NCBI GenBank assembly: GCA_016788945.1
Contig: JAEUSA010000313.1
Span: 1-15,282 of the forward strand
Length of the DNA: 15,282 bases
Direction of reading: 5' to 3'
Source of the DNA: Leptospiraceae bacterium
Lineage (GTDB): Bacteria; Spirochaetota; Leptospiria; Turneriellales; Turneriellaceae
Positions 1-7,746 of the stretch are shown piece after piece. The stretch's first letter is position 1. Each line of letters opens with the position of its first letter. A program made the translations under genes and the position numbers. The notes beneath the pieces are model-generated. The model saw only the letters and a list, made by a program, of their open reading frames with translations. It was not told where the DNA came from and made no database searches.

Positions 1-1848
1 CGGCTGTTGTTTGCCGCGAATAGGCAGCTTACCTAAAGGCCGTGAGCGAAACCGGTTATTCTGCGGTATGCTCCCGAACATCGGTTCAGATATCAGCACC
101 GCGGCGCCGGCCACTTTTGTCAGGTGTTCAATACGCGAGGCTACATTGACCGTATCGGAAATGACGGTACCGTCCATACGTTCGGCTTCGCCGATCGTGC
201 CGAGATAGAGCAAACCCGAATGCAAGCCGATGCCGATGCTCAGTGGTGCATAGTTGCGCTTCAGCCGGTAATGATTGAATTCGCGCAGTTCGCGCTGCAT
301 GTCTATCGCGGTCAATAACGCATCTTCATTCTTTTCGGGAAAAAGTGCCATCACGGCGTCACCGATGTATTTATCAATGAATCCGCCGTTTTTGCGGACG
401 ATAGGCCCAACACGTTTGAGATATGAATTGAGAAATGCGAAATTTTCTCCGGGCGACATCGTTTCTGACAAGGCCGTGAAAGACCTGATATCGGAAAATA
501 ACACCGCCATTTGTTTTTCGACTGCATCACCAAGTGTCACATCTTCGATGCGCTCTTTGCCGAGATAGGTCAGAAACTGCTGCGGTACAAAGCGGGCAAA
601 TGCATCGGCCATCTGTTTTTGTCTCGCGAGGGCGCGTTTCTGCTCTTCGAGAAATTGCGTTAGCGCCGCTTCGCGCTCTTCTTTTAATTGCCTGAGCCTA
701 TCGCCGAGAGCCAGCGAAAGCAAAATCATTTCAGCCGCCGAGCCGATCTGCATGCTGTAGCGCGCGACGAAACCGTCGGGAATCCAGCCGAAATTGCGCA
801 TGGTAAACAGCGCGCCTCCGGTTAACAGTAGCGTCCATGACAGCAGATAATACCGCGCAGGATGATAACCCCTGACCAGCGAATAAACGCCCGCAGCAAT
901 CATCAGCGGCAGGCCGAACAGTGCTGCAAGGTTTGAGCCAATAATCGCAGCCTTATACGGTATCAGCGGATGCATAACGAGCATGGCGCTCGCCACAGAA
1001 AATACGGCGATAAAGCTGAAGCGCAACCATGCGTGAGCCATTTTTATGTTCAGAAAATAATAGGAAAAAACAATTCCGGTCATGATCGAAAGTTCGGTAA
1101 AAAACGGCGGCGCAGAATTTGTCAGCCACACCAAACTACCCGAAAAGTACTGCGGTAAGTATCCGTTCAACGAAAGGTTCATCGCCCCGACAGATAGCAG
1201 AAATGCGACGTAATGCAGATAGCCGCGATCGCGCGCGCTGATATAAAGAAACAGGTTGTAGAGTATCATTACGATCAGAATGCCGTAATAGATACCGAAC
1301 ACGAATTGTTCGCCGATCGTCTGCCGTGTATGCTCTTCTGCACTGATCAATGTCAACGGTACATTGAACGCGCTTTCTGACTGCACACGAATGTAGACGT
1401 CTGTTCCCGCTGCATCGATTGCCACGGGAAAAAGAAAGTGGCGATGCTTCACGTAACGTGCAGAGAAAGGGAAGAAATCCCCACCGATTTTTGCATCAAG
1501 CTTACCCGCAGATTTATCGTGGTGGTAGACCTCAATCATGTCGAGATGCGGATATGCCACTTTAACCAGCCAGTTTCTGGTTTTCGCGGAGGAATCCACA
1601 ACACGCAGGCGAAACCACCATGCAGAAGCGGTAAAACCGAAGTTCAAAGACTTTTTGCTGCTATGCTTCCACTCGGTGGCCGGGCGCGCCGCGATATCGG
1701 CGTACGTCAGCTTACCGCTAACATCTTCGCTGAACTCGACAAGTTCTTCCAGTGCATACTGCTCTGCATCAGCATTCAACACCAAGTCGCGCGCTGAAGC
1801 GGGCAGTGCAAAGGCAAGCATGAAAATTGTCATCAGTCGCTGTAGCAT
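1..1848 (-). CDS. Adenylate cyclase with 7TMR-DISM sensor (3' end outside window)
   Basis: The reverse strand is open from ATG 1848 to base 1 (616 codons, no stop), so the C-terminus is missing. Residues 1-20 are a signal peptide ending ALPASA. Residues about 21-175 fit the 7TMR-DISMED2 extracellular sensor, with aromatic SAWWFRLRV near 75-83. About 183-383 hold seven membrane helices (7TMR-DISM_7TM), followed by a charged coiled coil at about 385-415. The class III cyclase domain follows: metal aspartates D453 (FSDIRSFTAL) and D497 (GDAVMALF), adenine-selecting K493 and D565, and transition-state N568 and R572 (VNVASRIE). The Lys/Asp pair argues for ATP rather than GTP as substrate, so the product should be cAMP made on the cytoplasmic side in response to a periplasmic signal. 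An AAAGG lies about 10 nt upstream of the ATG. Family assignment is secure; the ligand is unknown. Confidence 0.93.
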   Translation of the reverse strand, partial: MLQRLMTIFMLAFALPASARDLVLNADAEQYALEELVEFSEDVSGKLTYADIAARPATEWKHSSKKSLNFGFTASAWWFRLRVVDSSAKTRNWLVKVAYPHLDMIEVYHHDKSAGKLDAKIGGDFFPFSARYVKHRHFLFPVAIDAAGTDVYIRVQSESAFNVPLTLISAEEHTRQTIGEQFVFGIYYGILIVMILYNLFLYISARDRGYLHYVAFLLSVGAMNLSLNGYLPQYFSGSLVWLTNSAPPFFTELSIMTGIVFSYYFLNIKMAHAWLRFSFIAVFSVASAMLVMHPLIPYKAAIIGSNLAALFGLPLMIAAGVYSLVRGYHPARYYLLSWTLLLTGGALFTMRNFGWIPDGFVARYSMQIGSAAEMILLSLALGDRLRQLKEEREAALTQFLEEQKRALARQKQMADAFARFVPQQFLTYLGKERIEDVTLGDAVEKQMAVLFSDIRSFTALSETMSPGENFAFLNSYLKRVGPIVRKNGGFIDKYIGDAVMALFPEKNEDALLTAIDMQRELREFNHYRLKRNYAPLSIGIGLHSGLLYLGTIGEAERMDGTVISDTVNVASRIEHLTKVAGAAVLISEPMFGSIPQNNRFRSRPLGKLPIRGKQQP

Positions 1849-1900
1849 CGGTGTTTACCTTTGCTGGCGAAAGCCTTGCCCCGGCAACCGTTCAGAAACT

Positions 1901-1965
1901 CCCGCATGGCTGCGGGTGCAGAGCTGTCTCGAAAAAAGTCCACGAAGGGGCGTTTCGAGGCGCCC
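1901..1965. other. Hairpin cluster in the divergent cyclase/CAP intergenic region
   Basis: The 161-bp gap between the cyclase and the CAP gene contains three short inverted repeats. CCCGCA 1901-1906 can pair with TGCGGG 1911-1916. CTCGAAA 1928-1934 can pair with TTTCGAG 1953-1959. GGGCG 1948-1952 can pair with CGCCC 1961-1965. The last two interleave, so they cannot form together in a simple fold. They could shape the 5' leader of the CAP mRNA or be remnants. Function is unknown. Confidence 0.35.
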
Positions 1966-2009
1966 TAAAGAAAGTTGACGATGCATGCCGTTTTGTCCAT
2001 TTTTCAGGT

Positions 2010-2654
2010 ATGAAATTACGCTATCTGACTGTTTTTGCTATATTGTGCGCACTCGGGGTTATTTCAGCGCGCTCGCTGAGAATTGATAAACCTGCATACA
2101 TGTCGAAGTTCGAACAGGGGGTACTCGAAGAAGTTAACCTCGCTCGCACCAACCCGCAGACGTATGCAAAACTTGTCGAAGACTACAAGGCAGCATTTGT
2201 CGGCAACCTGTTTCGTCGCAAGGGCAAGGTGGATATCAGCACGAACGAAGGCACGGCTGCAGTCGATGAAGCGATCGATTTCCTGAAAGACCAGAAGCCC
2301 CTCGACGCGCTGCGTCCCTCAAAGGGCATGTCGAAAGCCGCGCGCGACCATGTGAAAGATACTGGCCCCAAAGGCCTGGTCGGGCATGACGGTTCAGACG
2401 GCAGCACACCAGAAGTGCGGCTGAACCGCCACGGCAAATGGCTCAAGGCCTGTGCAGAAAATGTAGGTTATGGTATGGATACCCCGCGCCTCGTGGTGAT
2501 TCAACTGATCGTCGACGACGGCGTTGCGGGGCGCGGCCACCGTAAGAATCTGTTTAACGACAAATACTTCCGCACCGGCATCGCGTGCGGAAAACATAAA
2601 ACGATCCGGTCGATGTGCGTGCAGACTCTGGCGGGTGAGTATAAGGAAAAGTAG
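2010..2654 (+). CDS. Secreted CAP/SCP-family protein
   Basis: This 214-residue protein belongs to the CAP superfamily (SCP/PR-1/antigen 5), bacterial branch. I chose ATG 2010 rather than upstream in-frame starts because it begins a clean signal peptide (MKLRYLTVFA, cleavage after VISA, residue 20). Visible CAP features are the N-terminal helix with EVNLARTNPQ (41-50), H126 in GLVGHDG, E150 with NVGYG (CAP2-like, 150-155) and GHRKNL (CAP1-like, 176-181). H126, E150 and H177 would form the usual cavity residues. Cys193 and Cys203 could be disulfide-bonded. The protein is probably exported; bacterial CAP proteins have no single known activity. There is no clear Shine-Dalgarno; a TTGACG at 1975-1980 could be a -35 for a very short or absent leader. 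The stop codon lies in the left arm of the palindrome at 2651-2691. Confidence 0.88.
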   Translation: MKLRYLTVFAILCALGVISARSLRIDKPAYMSKFEQGVLEEVNLARTNPQTYAKLVEDYKAAFVGNLFRRKGKVDISTNEGTAAVDEAIDFLKDQKPLDALRPSKGMSKAARDHVKDTGPKGLVGHDGSDGSTPEVRLNRHGKWLKACAENVGYGMDTPRLVVIQLIVDDGVAGRGHRKNLFNDKYFRTGIACGKHKTIRSMCVQTLAGEYKEK

Positions 2655-2691
2655 CATTAATTAGTGCGCTACGCGCACTAATTAATGCTAC
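2651..2691. terminator. Perfect 19-bp palindrome between convergent genes, holding both stop codons
   Basis: Arms 2651-2669 and 2673-2691 are perfectly complementary (19 bp) around a 3-nt TAC loop; the centre reads GCGCTACGCGC. The CAP stop TAG (2652-2654) is in the left arm and the aldehyde dehydrogenase stop (CTA at 2678-2680, read as TAG on minus) is in the right arm. On the minus strand the stem is followed by CTTTTCC, giving a U-rich tail, so it probably ends dehydrogenase transcription. On the plus strand there is no U-tract, but the stem could still block run-through. The apex matches that of the palindrome at 15064-15108. Confidence 0.85.
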
Positions 2692-4219
2692 AATAATCTA
2701 ACAGGCCCTGTTTGCCGCCCTCGCGACCAAAACCTGATTCTTTGTAACCGCCAAACGGCGAAGTCGGATCAAACTTGTTGAAGGTGTTGATCCACACCAC
2801 GCCAGCGCGCAGCGAATTCGCCATCTTCATCGCCTTCGAGCCTTTGTCAGTCCACACGCCGGCAGAGAGTCCATATTGCGTATTGTTGGCCTTTTCAATT
2901 GCTTCTTCGGGCGTACGGAACGTCATGACCGACAAAACCGGCCCGAAAATTTCTTCGCGCGCAATGCGGCTCGAGGGTGTGACGTTGGTGAAAAATGTCG
3001 GTTGAAACCAAAAGCCTTTGTCGGGCAATTTGCCGGCTTTCTGGTGCATCACCGCACCTTCGGCGACGCCTGAATCGGCGAGTTCGCAGATTTTATTGAG
3101 CTGCATCTTGGAGTTGATCGCACCGATGTCGGTGTTTTTGTCGAGCGGGTTGCCGACGCGCAGTGTCTGCAGACGGCGAAAAAGTTTCTTCACCACCACA
3201 TCGTGTATCGATTCTTGAACTAACAGGCGGCTACCGGCACAGCAGACATGCCCCTGGTTAAAATAGATACCGTTGACGATACCTTCGACGGCCTGGTCGA
3301 GGGCGGCATCTTCGAAAATGATATTCGCCGCCTTACCACCGAGTTCGAGCGTCATTTTTTTACCTGAACCCGCGAGCGCCTGCTGAATTTTTTTGCCGAC
3401 CAACGTCGAACCGGTAAACGCCACTTTATTGACGTCTGCGTGTGCAACGACGGCAGCGCCCGTGGCACCCGCACCGGTGACGATATTCACCACACCGTCG
3501 GGCAGTTCAGCCTCTTGCAGAATCTGCGCCAAAAACAGCGAAGTCAGAGGCGTGGTCTCTGCCGGCTTGAGCACCACGGTGTTGCCGCAGGCGAGTGCCG
3601 GCGCGAGCTTCCACGCAGCCATCAGCAGGGGGAAGTTCCATGGGATCACCTGCCCTGCGACACCTAACGGATTCAATTTGCGGCCGGGGAACGCGTAGTC
3701 GAGTTTATCGGCCCAGCCTGCGTAATAGAAGAAGTGTGAAGCTGCGAGCGGTACATCCACATCGCGCGATTCGCGTATAGGTTTGCCGCCATCGATCGAC
3801 TCGAGCACGGCCAGCTCGCGCGCACGATCTTGTATCAGGCGGGCAATGCGGTAAATATATTTTGCACGCTCTTTGCCCGGCATTTTCGACCAAACTTTAG
3901 TGTAAGCTGTGCGCGCCGCTTTGACAGCGGCATCGACATCTTTTTCGCCAGCTTCGGCAACCTCGGCAATTTTTTGTTCGGTCGCGGGGTTAATCGTGGG
4001 AAAATATTTACCGCTCTGCGGCGCGACGAACTTGCCGTTGATGAACAGGTTATACTTCGGGGCAAGTTTCACAATCGAAGATGATTCTATGCTCTCTGCG
4101 TAATCCCACGCTTTACCGAATTGTATGATATCACCGCCGCTGACCTTTGCCGGCGCTGTTGCTTTTTTCGCCGGCACCTTATTGCTGCCGCCGGTTTTTT
4201 TCTTCGCCTTTGCTGCCAT
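2678..4219 (-). CDS. Aldehyde dehydrogenase, NAD(P)-dependent
   Basis: This 513-residue member of the ALDH superfamily oxidises an aldehyde to an acid, usually with NAD+. Key residues are present: oxyanion Asn195 (IPWNFPL), cofactor-site Lys218 and Glu221 (LKPAETTP), general base Glu292 (LELGGK), nucleophile Cys326 (FNQGHVCCAGSR) and Glu423 with Phe425 (EEIFGPV). The fold starts near residue 55, preceded by a lysine/alanine-rich extension (about 1-28, KAKKK, KVPAKKATAPAK) that is not part of the normal enzyme. The start ATG overlaps the previous gene's stop (TAATG) and has an AAAGGAG ribosome site 7 nt upstream. The last residues (CSIN) are encoded by the palindrome arm. The substrate cannot be told from sequence. 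The CCAGSR form resembles enzymes often found near deoxyribose-phosphate aldolase, but no such gene is here. Confidence 0.93.
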   Translation of the reverse strand: MAAKAKKKTGGSNKVPAKKATAPAKVSGGDIIQFGKAWDYAESIESSSIVKLAPKYNLFINGKFVAPQSGKYFPTINPATEQKIAEVAEAGEKDVDAAVKAARTAYTKVWSKMPGKERAKYIYRIARLIQDRARELAVLESIDGGKPIRESRDVDVPLAASHFFYYAGWADKLDYAFPGRKLNPLGVAGQVIPWNFPLLMAAWKLAPALACGNTVVLKPAETTPLTSLFLAQILQEAELPDGVVNIVTGAGATGAAVVAHADVNKVAFTGSTLVGKKIQQALAGSGKKMTLELGGKAANIIFEDAALDQAVEGIVNGIYFNQGHVCCAGSRLLVQESIHDVVVKKLFRRLQTLRVGNPLDKNTDIGAINSKMQLNKICELADSGVAEGAVMHQKAGKLPDKGFWFQPTFFTNVTPSSRIAREEIFGPVLSVMTFRTPEEAIEKANNTQYGLSAGVWTDKGSKAMKMANSLRAGVVWINTFNKFDPTSPFGGYKESGFGREGGKQGLLDYCSIN

Positions 4220-5025
4220 TAACGCGCTCCTTTATTTTTGTCGACCGGCAGATCGGGCAGGTTCAATGCCTCGATCGCTTCATGCAGAAACATCACGGTA
4301 AATCTCGCTGTCTCGCGTACCGATTTGCCCTGAAAGAAATTCGATGCTTCAAGGCGCGAGTCGACTTGTATGTGGTCGTCTTTGTTAAAACACTTCGGGC
4401 CATTGGCTTGAATATCTTCGTATACAGCCTTCCAGAACTCGTGGATTTTTTTCAGAAACGTGCCACCATCGAACATGAACTGCCTCTGCTGGCGGGTACG
4501 CATGTCACGCAGCTGAGTTTTGGAATCTTCGCGCACTGCCTTAAAATAATCTTCAATTGTTTCGATCAGAATTTTCATCTGGCGCTTGAGGCCTTCGAGC
4601 ACGGTAAAATGGCTGTCACGTTCGGCCGACAGAGCGAAGTCGAGTTTGATCTTACCGAGTGCCGGGTAAAAAGTCTGTTCCCAAGCGCTGAGCACGCTGC
4701 CGAGAACATTTATTTCAAGCTCGTCTGAATTTGGCGTGATGCGCGCCATAGGCATTTTCGCCAGCGTCGGGTAGCTCGCGCCGATATCTTCAATGCTTTT
4801 CTTTTTGCCGTAAACCGGTCCGGCGCTTGCCGCCGCGGTCTGCAAGAACTGATCAGCAGCGCCGCCGGGGGCAATGGCTTCCATCTTGTCGCGGATTTTT
4901 TTGAGTTCAATTTTCGCCTTGTTTTGCTGATCGGCATTGCGCGAAGTGCGGATAATACCTTCGTACTGGCGGGATAGTTTTTGCAGAGTCAGCAGCTCTG
5001 TTTTCTGCGCTTCGCTGAGAGACAT
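4219..5025 (-). CDS. Hypothetical helical protein coupled to aldehyde dehydrogenase
   Basis: I do not recognise this 268-residue protein. It has no signal peptide and no membrane segment, so it is probably cytoplasmic. Residues 1-52 are strongly helical and charged (TLQKLSRQYEGII, KIELKKIRDKMEAI), likely a coiled coil. About 53-100 form a looser Ala/Gly/Pro-containing linker. About 102-250 look like a second, mostly helical domain (LIETIEDYFKAVRED, RDMRTRQQRQFMFDGG, KKIHEFWKAVYEDIQ). The start is ATG 5025; no clear Shine-Dalgarno is seen, and a small hairpin (AAAGGC 5030-5035 with GCCTTT 5045-5050) sits just upstream. Its TAA shares one base with the dehydrogenase ATG, so the two are probably translated together and functionally linked. 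A hairpin separates it from carA upstream. Confidence 0.8.
   Translation of the reverse strand: MSLSEAQKTELLTLQKLSRQYEGIIRTSRNADQQNKAKIELKKIRDKMEAIAPGGAADQFLQTAAASAGPVYGKKKSIEDIGASYPTLAKMPMARITPNSDELEINVLGSVLSAWEQTFYPALGKIKLDFALSAERDSHFTVLEGLKRQMKILIETIEDYFKAVREDSKTQLRDMRTRQQRQFMFDGGTFLKKIHEFWKAVYEDIQANGPKCFNKDDHIQVDSRLEASNFFQGKSVRETARFTVMFLHEAIEALNLPDLPVDKNKGAR
4227..4233 (-). promoter_or_regulatory. Shine-Dalgarno of the aldehyde dehydrogenase
   Basis: CTCCTTT on the plus strand reads AAAGGAG on the minus strand, 7 nt before the ATG at 4219. It lies inside the end of the upstream gene and settles the dehydrogenase start despite the unusual basic N-terminal extension. Confidence 0.75.
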
Positions 5026-5077
5026 GCGTAAAGGCGAGCCATCAGCCTTTGCTGTAAAGCAAATTAGCTGTAACTTC

Positions 5078-5109
5078 GCTCAGGGGTAGGTTTTAACCTA
5101 ACCCTGAGC
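5078..5109. terminator. 15-bp inverted repeat containing the carA stop codon
   Basis: Arms 5078-5092 and 5095-5109 pair over 15 positions with one G/A mismatch; both begin or end with GCTCAGGG/CCCTGAGC. The carA stop (CTA 5098-5100, read TAG on minus) and the codons for its last residues AQG lie in the right arm. No U-tract follows on either strand. It probably stabilises the carA 3' end or attenuates transcription into the downstream minus-strand pair rather than acting as a classical intrinsic terminator. Confidence 0.7.
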
Positions 5110-6258
5110 AAACAAGGACCTAAATTCAGAAAAAACCACCGAAGCATCCCGGGGGCCCGGAGCAGCTTCAGGATGATACTGGACGCTTAGAATTTTGTAG
5201 CGGCCACCGACAATGCGAAAACCCTCTGCGCTCAGGTCATTGGCGTTAATTTCGAATTTTGCCGGCGAGCCTGAAACTGCCGCCTTCAGCGAAGCTTCAT
5301 CGACGGCAAAACCATGGTTTTGCGAGGTGATGATGACCTGCTTGCGGTAATCCGCTTTGACGGGCTGGTTGCCGCCGTGGTGGCCGAATTTCAGCTTGTA
5401 AGTCTTGGCCCCTAAGGCCAACGCCAGCATCTGGTGTCCGAGACAAATGCCAAGACAGGGTTTTGCCGTATCGATCAATTTGGCGATGTTCGCAATACCG
5501 TGCTGCACAACCGCAGGGTCACCCGGGCCGTTACTAAAGAAGAAGCCTGCATAATCGTCGGCGTTGAAGCCATCTTGTGCTGCCAGTGGTGTGTCGCCGG
5601 CAAACACATGCGGATAAAAACCTTGGTGGATCAGCTCACGCAATATGTTGTATTTAATGCCGAAGTCGAGGACAGCTATCGGTGTAAGTTTTTTTGTATC
5701 AATCTTCTTATCGCTGATATAGCGGGTGACAAACGCGCGCGGCGCAGAAGCATCAAAATCGCGCACAAGGTTCAGGCCGTCCATCGGCGGGCGAGCCGCC
5801 ACTTGGGCGGCAAGATCGGCCGCGTTGTATTGCGCACCGACAGCGAAAATACCGGCCGTCTGAGCACCGCCTTCGCGTATTTTGCGCACCACAGCACGTG
5901 TGTCGACACCCGTGATGCCGCTGACACCCTGCTCTTGCAGAAATTCATCAACCGTAGCGGTCGAACGAAAGTTGCTCGGTATTTCGGTGAGGTCGCGCAC
6001 GACGACACCCGACAACCAGGCCTTGGCCGATTCAAGATCTTCACGGTTCACGCCATAATTACCGAACAGGGGGTAAGTAAAACAGACAATCTGGCCGCGG
6101 TAGCTGGGGTCTGTCAGAATTTCCTGATAGCCCGACATTGCCGTCTGGAACACGGCTTCACCGAACGAACCCGGCTTCGGTTCGGCACCGAATATTCTGC
6201 CTTCAAAACAAGTACCGTCGGCGAACACCAGCACGCCGCGTTTGCGATCTTGGCTCAC
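5098..6258 (-). CDS. carA: Carbamoyl-phosphate synthase small (glutaminase) subunit
   Basis: This 386-residue CarA hydrolyses glutamine and passes ammonia to CarB for carbamoyl phosphate, which feeds pyrimidine and arginine synthesis. The N-terminal CPSase small-chain domain (about 6-140) has the signature SGYQEILTDPSYRGQIV and YPLFGNYGVN. The class I glutamine amidotransferase domain (about 192-383) has nucleophile Cys272 (LGICLGHQ), HHGGNQPV, and His362/Glu364 (VQYHPEAAPGP), so the triad is intact. The start is GTG 6258, which gives the usual N-terminus just before VLVFADGT; no good Shine-Dalgarno is visible. Length is normal for the family. carB is not in the window. It lies 65 nt downstream of the EAL gene on the same strand and may share its transcript. 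Confidence 0.97.
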   Translation of the reverse strand: MSQDRKRGVLVFADGTCFEGRIFGAEPKPGSFGEAVFQTAMSGYQEILTDPSYRGQIVCFTYPLFGNYGVNREDLESAKAWLSGVVVRDLTEIPSNFRSTATVDEFLQEQGVSGITGVDTRAVVRKIREGGAQTAGIFAVGAQYNAADLAAQVAARPPMDGLNLVRDFDASAPRAFVTRYISDKKIDTKKLTPIAVLDFGIKYNILRELIHQGFYPHVFAGDTPLAAQDGFNADDYAGFFFSNGPGDPAVVQHGIANIAKLIDTAKPCLGICLGHQMLALALGAKTYKLKFGHHGGNQPVKADYRKQVIITSQNHGFAVDEASLKAAVSGSPAKFEINANDLSAEGFRIVGGRYKILSVQYHPEAAPGPRDASVVFSEFRSLFAQG

Positions 6259-6323
6259 GGAGACAGATTACAACAATCAGACAGCCGGTACAGCAAACAC
6301 GGCATGAATCTAAGGGGTGTACT

Positions 6324-7694
6324 CTAAAATAGTTTCAGTTCGCGAGCGAGGGTAAAGATATTGCCCTGCTCTTTCTGGCGCTGTATCAGTTCGTCTTCGG
6401 AGAGAATCTGGCGTACCGCGCTTTCGGGCAAGTTCTGCATGCGATGAAAATTCTCGCGGTAAAACGACAGCGGCAACTTGCGGCAGAAGATGTGGCTCTG
6501 AAAGTAAAACACCTGATGCGCGATCAAAAAGCGCATCGTGTCATAGTCGTCAACGGCTTCTGCGGTTATGATGGCTTCGCGGTTATCGGCGAGCCGGATA
6601 CAGTAATCAATGAAAGCCAAATTATCTAAAAACTTAGTCTGGTCTTCTTCGGGTTTGAACTTAAAGCTGATCGGATCGAGCTTAAATTCCTTGATCATTT
6701 CGCCGAGATCAAGAATCACCTGATGGCTCTGGCTTTTGACGCCGAAATCGTCGGCGGCAAAACTGATACCGAACTGGAAAAAATACCGGCAAACATCTTT
6801 GAGCTTGATCTCTTTTTCTTCGTATGGTTTTTCGACAAGTTCGAGGCGCACGTTATGCGGATTCAGCCGCTGCCGGGTAAGCAATTCATTAAAGCGGAAC
6901 ACCTTCTCGGCAGACGGGAATGTATCAATGAGCGTCTGTGGGGAAACGTTAAACTTCAGTAACCCCGGCGCTTCATGACAGGCCATGACTATCTTCTCAA
7001 GAATCAAAAGCTCGATGCGGTTAATATCTTGATCGTCGGGAATGTCGCGCAATAGTTCGGCGTAGCTGGCATAAAGTTCGCCACCGACAAAAACCTCACC
7101 GCCCTTGACCGAATAAGTCTCTTTTTTCGGATCAAACTGGATGATTGGCTGTATGACAGCATTTGCTTCGACGTTGGCGAAATAGTCATTTGCGCGGTTG
7201 AGGTATGTCCAGCTCCAGCGCACCAGGTTATCTTTGAGATTCTTGTGCGCGGCGCGCACGAGCTCGTCGAAAATTTCTTGCGCGTCGGATATATAGTTAC
7301 ACTGCGTGCGACCAATGCCGAAGTCAAAGCTGCCATGGCCGTCTTTCGGTGCTTCACCGTGGAATTTGCCCATCGCCCCATCGATATTCGGCAGAAAACC
7401 CGGTGCTTCGTCGGCGGGCACGATGCCGACGTAAAAACGATGCTCGTCGCCGAGCACATACATCTGCACTGCCTGGTTATCTTCATTGTTTACGCGGCTG
7501 ATGAATTGCGGAATGCTTTTGAGAAATTCGTCGATGCGCATGCCCTTGAGATTCTCGACGAGCATCAGAAACAGCGGCTTACCGCGGTTGCGCTCGATAA
7601 AGGTGGAACGAAAATTTTTCTCGGCGTCGGCGAGGCCGAAGTTTTCGACAGTCTTCTGCAAAATAGATCGCAAGGGATTCGCCACCGTATCCAT
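6324..7694 (-). CDS. Diverged GGDEF/EAL-type c-di-GMP signalling protein
   Basis: This is a cytoplasmic protein of about 456 residues. I prefer ATG 7694 (MDTVANPL) over an upstream TTG at 7727, which would add 11 residues. The C-terminal half (about 180-420) follows the EAL phosphodiesterase pattern but is far from consensus: IQPIIQFD with Glu206 (GGEL), Asn249 (KFNVSP), Glu285 (RLELVE), Asp315/Asp316 (AADDFG), Lys345 (FKFK) and Glu379 (ITAEAVDD). By eye all metal and catalytic positions have a candidate, so c-di-GMP binding or cleavage is possible. The N-terminal half (about 40-160) resembles a GGDEF domain without its active-site loop: PLFLMLVENLKG, then FDFGIGR and a final helix. This is a weaker call. 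There is no receiver or membrane domain. It is divergent from the TPR gene and lies upstream of carA. Confidence 0.75.
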   Translation of the reverse strand: MDTVANPLRSILQKTVENFGLADAEKNFRSTFIERNRGKPLFLMLVENLKGMRIDEFLKSIPQFISRVNNEDNQAVQMYVLGDEHRFYVGIVPADEAPGFLPNIDGAMGKFHGEAPKDGHGSFDFGIGRTQCNYISDAQEIFDELVRAAHKNLKDNLVRWSWTYLNRANDYFANVEANAVIQPIIQFDPKKETYSVKGGEVFVGGELYASYAELLRDIPDDQDINRIELLILEKIVMACHEAPGLLKFNVSPQTLIDTFPSAEKVFRFNELLTRQRLNPHNVRLELVEKPYEEKEIKLKDVCRYFFQFGISFAADDFGVKSQSHQVILDLGEMIKEFKLDPISFKFKPEEDQTKFLDNLAFIDYCIRLADNREAIITAEAVDDYDTMRFLIAHQVFYFQSHIFCRKLPLSFYRENFHRMQNLPESAVRQILSEDELIQRQKEQGNIFTLARELKLF

Positions 7695-7730
7695 ATTAAA
7701 TGTCGCGAGACAAAGCGCAAAGGCCAAAAC

Positions 7731-7746
7731 TTGACACTTGTGTTAA
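7731..7746. promoter_or_regulatory. Operator-like 16-bp palindrome in the EAL/TPR divergent region
   Basis: TTGACACTTGTGTTAA is a near-perfect palindrome (7-bp half-sites TTGACAC and GTGTTAA, one mismatch). It lies 37-52 bp upstream of the EAL start and about 80 bp upstream of the TPR start. The size and symmetry suit a dimeric repressor or activator site. It also contains TTGACA, so part of it could be a -35 element, though I see no matching -10 at 17 bp. The cognate regulator is unknown. Confidence 0.4.

Noticed and set aside
1438..1978. Two overlapping plus-strand open frames opposite the cyclase N-terminus
   Set aside because: They are shadows of the cyclase reading frame, which has clear domain content on the other strand.
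4147..4728. A 193-codon plus-strand open frame
   Set aside because: It lies antisense to the dehydrogenase start and the coupled hypothetical gene; there is no ribosome site and no recognisable domain.
5030..5063. Alternative hairpins upstream of the hypothetical gene (AAAGGC/GCCTTT versus TTTGC/GCAAA)
   Set aside because: They are mutually exclusive, but the stems are only 5-6 bp and AT-rich; too weak to claim as a regulatory switch.
5434..6327. A 297-codon plus-strand open frame opposite carA
   Set aside because: It is fully antisense to an intact, conserved carA, has no family resemblance, and its residues are what reverse reading of GC-rich codons gives.
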